64,000 bases of DNA from Kineosporia aurantiaca JCM 3230 (GTDB lineage Bacteria > Actinomycetota > Actinomycetes > Actinomycetales > Kineosporiaceae), in assembly GCA_000719025.1 (NCBI GenBank), contig JODP01000020.1, positions 62,001-126,000 of the forward strand. The letters run 5' to 3'. Positions 16,783-24,598 of the stretch are shown here, piece by piece. Position 1 is the first letter of the stretch. Each line of letters begins with the position of its first letter. Below the pieces are notes generated by a model, which saw nothing but the letters and a program-made list of their open reading frames with translations, was not told the origin of the DNA and made no database searches. A program made the translations under genes and the position numbers.

Positions 16783-17954
16783 CGGCTGCCTCTCGTTGTG
16801 ACTCCGGACGCCGCCAGCAGAGCGTCGAGCCCGACTGTGGGATCCCGGAAGTAGTGCGTCAGGGCTCGTTCCATGGCCGGCCGACGCGGGGACAGCGCGG
16901 TGACGAACTCGTCCTTCGCGCTCATCTCCAGACCCCCGTCGTGGACGTTGAGCCGGGCCGCCAGCCCGGCCAGGCGCAGCCGGATCGCCGTCCCGTCGAG
17001 TTCCGGGTTGTGCCGTTCCCACCAGGTCACCACGGCCTCGGCCAGCTGATGCCCGGCCCGGCGGGCCGGGGTCAGCCCGTCTCCTTCGTCGGTCCGGCCC
17101 AGGCGCAGGAACTTCGGGTGGCCTTTCCGCAGATCGTGCAGCCGCCGACCGTGGTGCAGGGCCGGCCCCTCGGCCCCGCGCAACAGGTGCCGGCAACTGG
17201 CCTCGAAGAAGGTGAAGGCGGCCCAGTCCAGGAAACCCTCGGTGAAGATGCTGGGTTCGTGGTCGCGCCGGGGCTGCGCCGGAACATGCGCGAAGACCTC
17301 GTGGGTGAGGATGGCCGGCAGCGAAAGGTATGCCTCCGGGCCGAAGTGCTGGGCGTAGATGTGAACGTCGACATCGGCCTGCTGTTCGCCCAGTGCCACC
17401 GATCCGGCCGCGGTGTAGGGCGCCAGGTCCGGGTCACCGGCCTGGTAGGGGTGCAGCCGGGTGGGCACCACCTTCCAGGTGATGCCGGGCCAGCTGGATC
17501 CCAGTGGAGCCCCGACGGCCTGCTCGTAGAAGGCGTGCACCTGGTCGCAGACCCGTTCCAGCAGAACGCCGATCGGATCCTCTTCGTCGGCCTGCGGCGT
17601 CGCGACCAGGTCCGCCTCGAGCGCGCGGTAGAACTCGATTCCCCGCAGGTCGAGCTGGCCGTACTCGACGATCAGGTCGATCTGCCGGCGCAGCGCCTCG
17701 CGCAGTCGCTCCAGCAGGGCCGCGGGCGGCCCGGCGCGGTGCCGGGCGGGCCGGGCGCCGAACTGCAACGTCTCCAGCAGGGCCCGGGACTCCGGATCAT
17801 TGCCCCGCAGATCGGTGAGTTCACCCAGTCGCTCGTGCCAGCGGGTCAGCACCACCCCTCGGGCGCGGATGCTCTCCACCGCCCAGTCCGGATCGCTGGT
17901 GCCCGGTCGGTAGGGACGCAGCCGGCTCGCCGGCAGCGCCGGCGGGGTGCTCAC
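16779..17954 (-). CDS. putative zinc metallopeptidase, HExxxH (DUF1704/MATCAP-like) type
   Basis: A 391-residue cytosolic protein. It carries H218-E219-V-F-A-H223 after a hydrophobic helix (LPAILTHEVFAH), then E239-G240 (FTEGFLDWAAF) 16 residues on. The HExxxH spacing with a downstream E-G is the pattern of DUF1704 (TIGR02421, HEIGTH ... QEGLA) and of eukaryotic MATCAP carboxypeptidases, where the two His and the second Glu bind zinc and the first Glu is the base. Overall similarity outside this block was not recognisable to me. The upstream part has several helices (ALLERLREALRRQIDL). The GTG start overlaps the stop of an 18-residue ORF, and the stop overlaps the next gene. The substrate is unknown. 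Confidence 0.6.
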   Translation of the reverse strand: MSTPPALPASRLRPYRPGTSDPDWAVESIRARGVVLTRWHERLGELTDLRGNDPESRALLETLQFGARPARHRAGPPAALLERLREALRRQIDLIVEYGQLDLRGIEFYRALEADLVATPQADEEDPIGVLLERVCDQVHAFYEQAVGAPLGSSWPGITWKVVPTRLHPYQAGDPDLAPYTAAGSVALGEQQADVDVHIYAQHFGPEAYLSLPAILTHEVFAHVPAQPRRDHEPSIFTEGFLDWAAFTFFEASCRHLLRGAEGPALHHGRRLHDLRKGHPKFLRLGRTDEGDGLTPARRAGHQLAEAVVTWWERHNPELDGTAIRLRLAGLAARLNVHDGGLEMSAKDEFVTALSPRRPAMERALTHYFRDPTVGLDALLAASGVTTRGSR

Positions 17955-18007
17955 TGCGGCCGGTGCTGGACGGTGCGGTTCTCGTCGTTCAGTGCCTTCG
18001 ACGTCAT
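17951..18007 (-). CDS. 18-residue peptide ORF coupled to the metallopeptidase
   Basis: An ATG at 18007 opens a reading frame MTSKALNDENRTVQHRPQ whose TGA overlaps the GTG start of the metallopeptidase (GTGA). Such an overlap suggests translational coupling. A GGGGG run lies about 10 bases upstream, a weak ribosome site. It may be a leader peptide that sets expression, or a very small peptide substrate or signal. There is no Cys, and the sequence is polar. Chance is a real alternative for an ORF this short. Confidence 0.35.
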   Translation of the reverse strand: MTSKALNDENRTVQHRPQ

Positions 18008-18165
18008 GGCGTCACAACCCCCGTATGCCGGCGCCCGATCGGGTGCAGCCTATGACGCCGGTGCGTCGGGGGGTGGCGCCGCGCCGCAAAGGCAGTGCGA
18101 CCGAATGGGGTTCGTGGGCCGGGGGTGGAAGCCCTTATCCGGGCGAACCATTCGTAACCGGATGA

Positions 18166-18513
18166 TTACGCCGAGGTGTTCTCGCGCTCCCAGTCGGCCA
18201 CAATCTTCTTCGGGGCCTTCTGCCGCCAGGCCGCGATGATCAGCTCGTTGACCACGCTGGGGTCGGTCTCGGCCAGCGTCACCCGGACGCCGTCGAGTTT
18301 CTGGCCCCACCACAGTTCTTCGGCGGTCTCCGGCATCTCGGCCACGGCCTCGTGCACGTTCTCCTCCGGCACGAACACGTGCAGGCAGTCCCGCTCGGCC
18401 GTGAGCGTGGCGAAGATGCTGCCCCGCACGCGGAACGAGGTCATCGCGAAGTGGGGTTGCTCGCGCGTCTCGGGCAACCCGAGCGCAATTGCGCGAACCT
18501 CGACGTCATCCAT
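18166..18513 (-). CDS. MmcQ/YjbR family protein
   Basis: A 115-residue protein of the MmcQ/YjbR (CyaY-like fold) family. It begins with VRAIALGLPETREQPHFAMTSFRVRGSIFATL, which matches the family N-terminus (A..LPe.....h....F.v.gk.fa.l), and ends with helices WRQKAPKKIVADW. The family is called DNA-binding in databases, but the role is not established. It is monocistronic on the minus strand. The 210 bases between it and the metallopeptidase operon contain only the 18-residue peptide ORF. Confidence 0.8.
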   Translation of the reverse strand: MDDVEVRAIALGLPETREQPHFAMTSFRVRGSIFATLTAERDCLHVFVPEENVHEAVAEMPETAEELWWGQKLDGVRVTLAETDPSVVNELIIAAWRQKAPKKIVADWERENTSA

Positions 18514-18833
18514 GGTCGTTCCCTCCCGACCGGCGGATCCAGAAGGCTCCGGTACTCAACTGATCGTCGGCCAGCGTACTCCGTCGCGCTTACGGGCGGT
18601 TCAGGAGGCGGGTCGGCGTGCGGGTCGGGAGGGCGGGGCGGGAGGCGGGTCGGGGGAGAGCGGCGCCCCGGCCGGAACGGCGAAGTGCCCGGCCGGTGAA
18701 CGCGGCCGGGCACTTCGCCGGTGGTCAGCTCCTCGACCCAGAGCTGAACTTCCGGGGAAATCGTGGTGCCGTGGTGCAGACGTTTCGGCGAGCTGCCGTC
18801 CGTACCAATCAGTACTTCAGATGTGACGGGTGA
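18514..18833. other. intergenic, 320 bp, with one strong hairpin
   Basis: The MmcQ/YjbR start lies on the left and the DUF397 stop on the right. I see a G-rich direct-repeat stretch (GGGCGGG, GGAGGCGGG) near 18612-18660, the terminator hairpin listed separately, and no convincing gene. Confidence 0.6.
18678..18720 (-). terminator. 17-bp stem hairpin downstream of the DUF397 operon
   Basis: A perfect 17-bp stem (18678-18694 with 18704-18720) encloses a 9-base loop, GGTGAACGC. It lies about 115 bases beyond the DUF397 stop in its reading direction. No T-run follows, as is usual in high-GC actinobacteria. Confidence 0.75.
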
Positions 18834-19046
18834 TCAGCGGGTCAGGTGGTCGAGCTCGCCCGACTTGGCGCCGGCCACCCAGCTCGCGAAACCGGCCGGG
18901 GCCAGTCGCAGGATGGGGCCCAGGCCGTGCTGCTTCGTGTCGCGGACCTCGACTGCGGCCGCGTGCTGCCGCATTTCGACGCACGATCCGTTGGCGCTGG
19001 ACCGGCGGGACTTGATCCACTGGGACGGGTCGGGGGTGGAACTCAT
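18834..19046 (-). CDS. DUF397 protein
   Basis: A 70-residue DUF397 protein. It shows the family core W-x-K-S-x-x-S (QWIKSRRSSANGSCVEM), then VEVRDTK and a C-terminal F-x-x-W (FASWVAGAKSGE). DUF397 proteins pair with Scr1/WhiJ-type XRE regulators in actinomycetes and have been described as toxin-like or regulatory partners. The ATG at 19046 overlaps the XRE stop (ATGA). A longer reading to 19226 lies inside the XRE gene and is not real. Confidence 0.9.
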   Translation of the reverse strand: MSSTPDPSQWIKSRRSSANGSCVEMRQHAAAVEVRDTKQHGLGPILRLAPAGFASWVAGAKSGELDHLTR

Positions 19047-19879
19047 CTCACGAACTCCTTCACTGGGATGGAAGTGCCGAACAGTTCGCCGAAAATCATC
19101 CTGTACTCGGCCAGTTCGCGCGCTGTCTCCATGTAGCGCGAGTCCAAGTGGCTTTCCGTGTAGACGACGGCGGGATCGGCGGCGTCCGGGAATTCCAGCA
19201 TGGTGAACACGCCGCCCGCGATCCACGGATGAGGTCCCGCGGAGAACGGGCGGATTCGAATATCGATCTCGTTACTCAGGTCCACGAGGTGGTCGATCTG
19301 ATCCCGCATCACGTCGTCCGAGCCGACGGCGTACCGCAGGGCGGCCTCCCCGAGAACAATCCGAATGTCGCAGGCCGGATCGCTGGACATTAGCACGCGC
19401 TGACGTTCTAACCGGAAATTGAGCCGCTTCCGGCGAACCTCGTCGCTCTCGTTCAGGGTGGCCAGAATAGCCAATGCATAAGCCGGTGTCTGGAGCAGAC
19501 CGTGCACCAGATCACCGTCCCACGCGCACATTTGGCTGCACGCCGCCTCGAGATCGGCAAGTAACCCTAGATCGCCCGGCACTACGTCTCGGTAACTGTC
19601 CACAATGCCCGGTTTTAGGGCACTTCTGCTCAGATGAATAAGCTCTTCGGTCTGGCCGTCGGGTATTCCGTAGATCCGGGACAGCTCCCGGATATCACCC
19701 GGTTTGGCCAGGGTTCTCCCGGATTCGATCCGGTAGATCTTCGTGTGGTGCACCAAGAGTGCAGCGGCGGCGTCTTCCTGGGTCTTGCGCGCCCGTTCAC
19801 GCCACCCTTTCAACCGCTGTCCCACCCGCCTCTGAGCCAATGACGGTGGTCGTTCGTGCTTCCCTGCCTCGGTGGCCAT
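19043..19879 (-). CDS. XRE regulator, Scr1/DUF5753 type
   Basis: A 278-residue regulator. An N-terminal helix-turn-helix (RVGQRLKGWRERARKTQEDAAAALLVHHTKIYRIESGRT) is followed by the DUF5753 domain, with QTPAYALAILA and a C-terminal VYTESHLDSRYMETARELAEYRMIF. It is the Scr1/WhiJ family of developmental or antitoxin-like regulators, with DUF397 as the next cistron. I chose ATG 19879 because GAGGGG lies about 9 bases upstream; 19888 and 19951 are alternatives. The 146-base gap to the divergent Cys-motif genes contains TGCAT-rich half-sites (GTATGCATACG near 19945, GGTTGCATAG near 19986) that could be its operators. Confidence 0.85.
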   Translation of the reverse strand: MATEAGKHERPPSLAQRRVGQRLKGWRERARKTQEDAAAALLVHHTKIYRIESGRTLAKPGDIRELSRIYGIPDGQTEELIHLSRSALKPGIVDSYRDVVPGDLGLLADLEAACSQMCAWDGDLVHGLLQTPAYALAILATLNESDEVRRKRLNFRLERQRVLMSSDPACDIRIVLGEAALRYAVGSDDVMRDQIDHLVDLSNEIDIRIRPFSAGPHPWIAGGVFTMLEFPDAADPAVVYTESHLDSRYMETARELAEYRMIFGELFGTSIPVKEFVR

Positions 19880-20025
19880 ACCGCGCATCCCCTCGTGGCT
19901 TAGCCTCGCTTTAAACCCTTTCTGATGGCCGCTGCATTGCACGGTATGCATACGCGACCCTGCACAGAGCAGCCTGTGAGATGCAGGGTTGCATAGAACG
20001 CACCCTGTTCGCCACCTTGGGTTAC

Positions 20026-20478
20026 ATGTCCGATACGCGCAGTCGCAATGTGGCCATCCCTCGACGCCGCCGCCCTACGCCTCGGGTAGAACCCGCCGTC
20101 GCGTTGCATCGTGATGATGGTGGGATCTGTGAGGCGTGTGGGGCGATATGGCCGTGCTCGGGCATCATTTCGACGCTCCGGACCGGCCGGGTCGATCTAC
20201 CGCTGGTGAACGGGCGGGGTTACAACACCGGGGTCGCCATCACCGCGGCGATCATGGCGGACCTCGTCATCTTCTGGGCCGGCGACCGGACGCTGGCGGT
20301 GCTGCACCGGGGCCCGCTGGCGGACTGGCTGTGGCATCCGGGCGGCCGGCGCCTGATCCAGGACGACATCGTGCTCTACGACCACGACGGTCGGCTGGGG
20401 CTGACCATTGACGAGGAGGCGGCGTACTTCGTGGACGACCAGGCGGTCGAAACGCTCCGGTCGGTGATCATGCGATGA
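20026..20478 (+). CDS. hypothetical protein with CxxC(x)4C motif
   Basis: A 150-residue protein of unknown function. The N-terminal 20 residues are Arg-rich. HRDDGGICEACGAIWPC (about residues 29-45) looks like a small metal site, Cys-x2-Cys-x4-Cys with a nearby His. The remainder is alpha/beta, with LTIDEEAAYFVDDQAVETLRSVIM. Its stop overlaps the next ATG (ATGA at 20475-20478). The next protein has the same type of Cys motif. The pair is divergent from the XRE/DUF397 pair, as is common for Scr1 neighbours. ATG 19981 is an alternative start; neither start has a strong ribosome site. Confidence 0.65.
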   Translation: MSDTRSRNVAIPRRRRPTPRVEPAVALHRDDGGICEACGAIWPCSGIISTLRTGRVDLPLVNGRGYNTGVAITAAIMADLVIFWAGDRTLAVLHRGPLADWLWHPGGRRLIQDDIVLYDHDGRLGLTIDEEAAYFVDDQAVETLRSVIMR

Positions 20479-20834
20479 GTGTGATCCCGAGACAGGAGGG
20501 AAACTCCTCGGCCGAGCTGATGGGTCAGCTGCGGACCGAACTGGCGGAGCTGGAGCGGACTCTCGTCGGCCCGGCGAACCAGGTGCAGTCCGAGGGCGAT
20601 CAGGTACGGGCGGTGGCGCGGCGGCGGATGCGGCACACGGTCGAGGCCCTGACCTTCGTCCTGGACGCGCATCCGGTGGACGGGCAGGGGCGGTGCCACA
20701 CCTGCGGGCGGCTCCGGAAGTGCCCGGCCTCGGAGCTGCTGCGGGCCTGGGTCTCCGGGTGGCTGAACACCGGGGGCCTGGCGGATCGCCGGGAGGGGGA
20801 TCCCGAGCTGGTGTCGAGCCGCCGGCTCGCCTAG
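20475..20834 (+). CDS. hypothetical protein with CxxC(x)4C motif
   Basis: A 119-residue protein of unknown function. A helical N-terminal half (LMGQLRTELAELERTL) leads into VLDAHPVDGQGRCHTCGRLRKCPASE, with Cys-x2-Cys-x4-Cys preceded by His, like the preceding gene. The C-terminus is short and polar. The motif pair suggests the two proteins share a small zinc-binding element, possibly by duplication of that part only. It is translationally coupled to the upstream gene. Confidence 0.65.
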   Translation: MSVIPRQEGNSSAELMGQLRTELAELERTLVGPANQVQSEGDQVRAVARRRMRHTVEALTFVLDAHPVDGQGRCHTCGRLRKCPASELLRAWVSGWLNTGGLADRREGDPELVSSRRLA

Positions 20835-20992
20835 CAATCCGCGGGCAGTGAAGGGGCAGTGAAGTGAGGACGCCGTCGAGCCCGGTGGTCCTCGTGCGGG
20901 GTTCCGGTACCCGAAGGTTCGAGTATCAGGACGAGGGTGGGGCGGCGGTGATGGTACCGCCGCCTGGGTCCCGGACTCCTGAAGGAGGAACG

Positions 20993-21139
20993 ATGGAAAC
21001 GCCAGGTGATCCTGCAGAAACTCCCCGACCGGTCTCGGGGTCCCGGTCGGGGGGTTTCTGGAAGGTCACACGGCCGAGGTGGGAGACGGAGGTGGTTCTT
21101 GGCCCCACGACGTTCCAGGTGGCACTGAATTCCAGGTGA
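20993..21139 (+). CDS. possible 48-residue peptide gene
   Basis: An ATG with an excellent ribosome site (AAGGAGGA, 20982-20989) opens a 48-residue frame. The N-terminal half is Pro/Ser/Gly-rich; the C-terminal half reads RPRWETEVVLGPTTFQVALNSR. The end loosely recalls short RiPP precursors such as PqqA (P-x-W/Y ... LG ... T-x-x-x-x-x-R), but the PqqA Glu/Tyr pair is missing and no maturase lies nearby. A strong hairpin covers codons 8-23, and a 17-nt tandem duplication covers the stop. It may be a real small gene, or the ribosome-site match may be chance next to a terminator. Confidence 0.35.
   Translation: METPGDPAETPRPVSGSRSGGFWKVTRPRWETEVVLGPTTFQVALNSR
21015..21060 (+). terminator. 18-bp stem hairpin, terminator or mRNA structure
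   Basis: Arms 21015-21032 and 21043-21060 pair over 18 positions with one G-U wobble. The 10-base loop is TCTCGGGGTC. It is the first strong hairpin after the two Cys-motif genes (180 bases on), so it may end that transcript. It also lies inside the possible 48-residue ORF. Confidence 0.65.
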
Positions 21140-21146
21140 CACTGAA
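21113..21146. repeat. 17-bp tandem duplication
   Basis: Two abutting 17-nt copies (21113-21129 and 21130-21146) differ at one base. The stop codon of the 48-residue ORF lies in the second copy. Confidence 0.85.
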
Positions 21147-21481
21147 AGCAGGTGCCAGGCAGATCTACGGGTCACGGGCGCTCGCGGCACGAGTCGCTCG
21201 CGGACCATCCCCCCGCCACGCGTCCCTCCCTCGACGCGGTGGGCGTCCGTGATCCGCTGCCGGGTTCTTTTCCCGCTCTCTCGGAAGGGCACCGGTCTTT
21301 CGGAACGGCACCGGAAATGAAAGGTCTGATCGTGGACACGGCTCCCGGCGGTCACGGGCGCTGCGGGGTGAGCCGGCCGCCGGGAGCTCTGTGCACGATT
21401 AGGCGTAATTCCCCAGACGGGTGGGGGTGGGCGAGGCGCGCGCCCATCCCCACCTCATTTCTTTGCCCAGCGCCAGAAATA
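21147..21481. other. intergenic, 335 bp, no gene seen
   Basis: This stretch lies between the small-ORF region and the GMC oxidoreductase stop. It has mixed composition, and long frames on both strands have no recognisable protein. GGGTGGGGGTGGGCG runs near 21420-21434. Confidence 0.5.
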
Positions 21482-23155
21482 TCAAAGTGCGGTAAATCGG
21501 TCTTTCTGGATAAAGTCCGCCATTCGCTCACCAATGAGGATCGCGGTCGCGGCCGGTCCCCGGGACGGGGCGGACGGCAGGATCGAGGTGTCCGCCACCC
21601 GCACTCCAGTCACGCCGTGCACGCGTCCATACTGATCCACCACCGCAGCTGGATCATCGGCCGGGCCCATGGCGCAGCTGCCGCAGGCGTGGATCGCCGT
21701 TCCCAGATGCGAGCGCATCCAGGCGTCCAGACGTTCGTCGTCCTCCAGCGTCCGGTCGTCCAGTTCCCCGAGGCGCCGGAAGTACTTCTCAAAAGCCTTG
21801 GTCCGCAGCAGCGCGACGGCCACCCGCACCGCCTCGCGCATCCGGCGCAGATCCTCCGGCGTGCTCAGGTAGTGGTAGTCGATGGTCGGCTGGACGTGGG
21901 GGTCGGCCGAGGTGGTGGTGATGGTTCCGCGGGACTCGGCCTGCTGGACCGCCACCGAGAAGGCCAGGTCGTTCCGGGTCGCCGCCTGCTGCATCACCCG
22001 GCGCAGCGAAACCCCCTTGAGATCCCGCATGATCGCGAACGACCGCCGCAGGACCGGCAGCAGGCCGCGCAGCCGCACCCGTCTTCCGGTGTGCAGGCCG
22101 AGCGCCTCCGCCAGGGGCCTCAGCTGGGGCAGGATCTCCAGATCCCCGTCGCTGGCGGATCCCGAAGCGGTGAAATTGAGGACGCTCTGGAACAGGTCGC
22201 GCTGCCGGCGTCCGGTCAGGCGGAGCCTGGGGGTCCAGGTCACCGAGAGATCCGGGTGGTCGGAAAAGTTCTTCCCCACGCCGGGGGAGTCGTACCGGAC
22301 CTCGATCCCCGCGTCCTTCAGTTCCCGGGCCGGCCCAATTCCGGAAAGGGCCAACAGGTGAGGTGATTTGATGGCCCCGGCCGACAGCACGACCAGTTCG
22401 GCGTCGATCACCTCGATCTGCCCATGCGTCTCCACCTCCACCCCGGTGGCTTTCGTGCCGTCGAACAGAATGCGCCGAGCCGTGGTGTTTCCCCGTACCG
22501 TGAGATTCGGCCGGCTTCGGGCAGGGTTGATGTACGCAATGCCGGTGTTCACCCGCACCCCGTCCACCGCGTTCACCGGCAGCGGTCCGTAACCCGGTGC
22601 GCTCTCGGCGTTCTTGTCCGGCTCGGCCACGAATCCGAGTTCGGCACAGGCCTGCGCGAACGCCTTGGTCACCGGATGGGTCTGCGGCGAGGCCCGGGAG
22701 ATCGGCATCGGCCCGTGGTGGCCGTGCAGTTCGGAGGTGGGGTAGTCGTGATCGGTCTCGAGCTTGCGGTAGAACGGCAGGCACTTCTCGTACGTCCATT
22801 CCGGGTTGCCGGCTTTCGACCAAGCGTCGAAATCGGCCTTGCGGGCCCGGATGAAATAGGTGCCGTTGAGGGCCGTCGACCCGCCGAGAATCTTGCCCCG
22901 CGCCACCAGGTACGTCAGGTCCGGAGTCAGGTGGGCCAGGAACGCCCAGTTGTTCGGGTGCCCCGGCATGGCCGCGCTCAGCCCACCCGCGTCCAGAATC
23001 TCCTGGGGGAACCCTTTCGTGGTGGCGATGTCCGGCCCGGCCTCCAGCAGGAGCACGGTGCACGCCGGATCCTCGCTCAGCCGCGCGGCCAACGGTGCAC
23101 CAGCTGCCCCCGCTCCCACCACCACGACGTCGAACCTGGTCACCGCTGTCCTCAC
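21482..23155 (-). CDS. GMC-family FAD oxidoreductase, MftG-like
   Basis: A 557-residue glucose-methanol-choline flavoprotein. The FAD-binding VVVGAGAAGAPLAARL starts at residue 11, and GGSTALNGTYFIRARKADFDAW is the GMC signature. The C-terminus has HACGSCAMG with the catalytic His, then a DTSILPSAPSRGPAATAILIGER ending. The S-R-G-P-x-A-T in place of the usual N-P-x-x-T, the E-T-D-x-D block and the overall layout resemble MftG, the dehydrogenase of mycofactocin systems, more than choline or alcohol oxidases as I recall them. The MFS gene lies 63 bases upstream on the same strand. GTG 23143, with GAGGA upstream, is an alternative start. The natural substrate is unknown. Confidence 0.8.
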   Translation of the reverse strand: MRTAVTRFDVVVVGAGAAGAPLAARLSEDPACTVLLLEAGPDIATTKGFPQEILDAGGLSAAMPGHPNNWAFLAHLTPDLTYLVARGKILGGSTALNGTYFIRARKADFDAWSKAGNPEWTYEKCLPFYRKLETDHDYPTSELHGHHGPMPISRASPQTHPVTKAFAQACAELGFVAEPDKNAESAPGYGPLPVNAVDGVRVNTGIAYINPARSRPNLTVRGNTTARRILFDGTKATGVEVETHGQIEVIDAELVVLSAGAIKSPHLLALSGIGPARELKDAGIEVRYDSPGVGKNFSDHPDLSVTWTPRLRLTGRRQRDLFQSVLNFTASGSASDGDLEILPQLRPLAEALGLHTGRRVRLRGLLPVLRRSFAIMRDLKGVSLRRVMQQAATRNDLAFSVAVQQAESRGTITTTSADPHVQPTIDYHYLSTPEDLRRMREAVRVAVALLRTKAFEKYFRRLGELDDRTLEDDERLDAWMRSHLGTAIHACGSCAMGPADDPAAVVDQYGRVHGVTGVRVADTSILPSAPSRGPAATAILIGERMADFIQKDRFTAL

Positions 23156-23218
23156 CGATTACGGGCTTACCGCCGGGTGTCCACGGTAACTCCGGTGCAG
23201 TGCGGGCGTTGGAGGGGG

Positions 23219-24598
23219 TCAGGAGGTGGACTCCTCAGCGAGCCGGACCGGGGTGACTCGGCCGCGGGCCGAGGACACCGCGGCGCGGGCCTGTTCGTAA
23301 CGGGCTTGGAAGGCGCGCAGGCGGGCGGCGACGCTGAGGGCGGAGGGGACCTGTTCGGCTACCGCGAGAGAGAGGCCGGTTGCGGCGAGGACGAGCAGGC
23401 TGACCCCGGCCAGGGCGGTGCGCAGGCCGGCCTGGCCGGCGACCAGGCCGATCAGGGGCGGCCCGGCCAAGGGACCGAGGTAGGCAATGGTGGAGGCGAG
23501 GCCCACGCCCTTGGCCCCCCGCAGCAGGCCGGCCCGGCCGATGGCCAGGGGGAAGACGTTGGCCAGACCGACGCCGACCAGCAGGAAACCGCTCAGTGCG
23601 AGGGGGAGGGAGGGGCTGAGGGCGGTGGTCAGGGTGCCGGTGGCGGCCAGCAGGGTGCCGGCCAGCAGCACCTGGGTGTCGCCGAGGCGGGTGATCAGGC
23701 GGTGCCCGGCCAGTCGGCCGGCCGCCATGGCCAGGCTGAAGAGGGCGTAGCCGGCGGCGGCCAGGCCGGGACTGACGTGCAGGTCCTCGCGCAGGTGGAG
23801 GGCGCCCCAGTCGCCCATGGCGCCCTCGGCGAAGGAGGAGCAGGCGGCGATGGCGCCGAGCGCGAGGATCACGGTGAGGCCGGAGGTGATCCGGCCGGGC
23901 AGCACCCGGACCGCGTCCGGCGGCAGCAGATTGACCGAGATGATCGGCCTACCAACGGGTTCGAAGGGCACGGCGCCGTCCCGGGTGCGGGCGTGCCGGC
24001 CCTGGCTGCGGTGCGCCGAGCGCTCGCGCCGCGGTTCGGCCACCTTGTCGATCACGGTGGCCAGCCAGCCGCAGGTCAGCACGCTCAGCAAAGCGATGCT
24101 TGAAAGGTGAAGCGTCGCTGGGAAAAAGGCCGCGAGAAGCCCACCGGCGGTGGAACCGGCCAGGCCGCCGAGGCTGAACACGGCGTGCAGGGTGGACATC
24201 ACCGGCCGTTTCGCCCGGGCCTCGACCTCGACCCCGAGGCTGTTCGCGGCGACGTTCGCGGCGCCGCTGGCCATCCCGAAAAAGAAGAGGGCGAAGCACA
24301 GTTCGGGCAGATTCCCGGCCAGGGCGGGCAGCGGGAGGGTGACCGCGAAGGTGGCCACCGCGATCATGCCGACGCGTTTCGCCCCGGCCCGGGCGCACCA
24401 CTGACCGGTGAGCTGCATGCTGGCCAGGGCGCCGAGGGAGATGCAGAACAGGGCGGCACCCAGGGTGCCCGGGGTCAGGCCCAGGTCGCGGACCACGTCG
24501 GGCAGCCGGGCGGCCCAGCTTCCGAACGTGATCCCGTTCAGGGCAAAGAAAATCGCTGCGGTGATAAACACAGAAGTGTCCTCAGTGTGCGTCGGCAC
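23219..24598 (-). CDS. MFS transporter (YbjJ-like)
   Basis: A 12-segment major facilitator of up to 459 residues. It begins FALNGITFGSWAARLPDV, the entry typical of the YbjJ-like branch, also used by the transporter at 34.9 kb. A hydrophilic loop at about residues 188-225 (RRERSAHRSQGRHARTRDG) splits the halves. The second half has FAEGAMGDWGALHLRED. The start is uncertain: GTG 24571, with GAGGAC 6 bases upstream, would remove nine polar residues and is attractive. It probably heads an operon with the GMC flavoprotein, so it might move that enzyme's substrate or product. Confidence 0.85.
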   Translation of the reverse strand: MPTHTEDTSVFITAAIFFALNGITFGSWAARLPDVVRDLGLTPGTLGAALFCISLGALASMQLTGQWCARAGAKRVGMIAVATFAVTLPLPALAGNLPELCFALFFFGMASGAANVAANSLGVEVEARAKRPVMSTLHAVFSLGGLAGSTAGGLLAAFFPATLHLSSIALLSVLTCGWLATVIDKVAEPRRERSAHRSQGRHARTRDGAVPFEPVGRPIISVNLLPPDAVRVLPGRITSGLTVILALGAIAACSSFAEGAMGDWGALHLREDLHVSPGLAAAGYALFSLAMAAGRLAGHRLITRLGDTQVLLAGTLLAATGTLTTALSPSLPLALSGFLLVGVGLANVFPLAIGRAGLLRGAKGVGLASTIAYLGPLAGPPLIGLVAGQAGLRTALAGVSLLVLAATGLSLAVAEQVPSALSVAARLRAFQARYEQARAAVSSARGRVTPVRLAEESTS

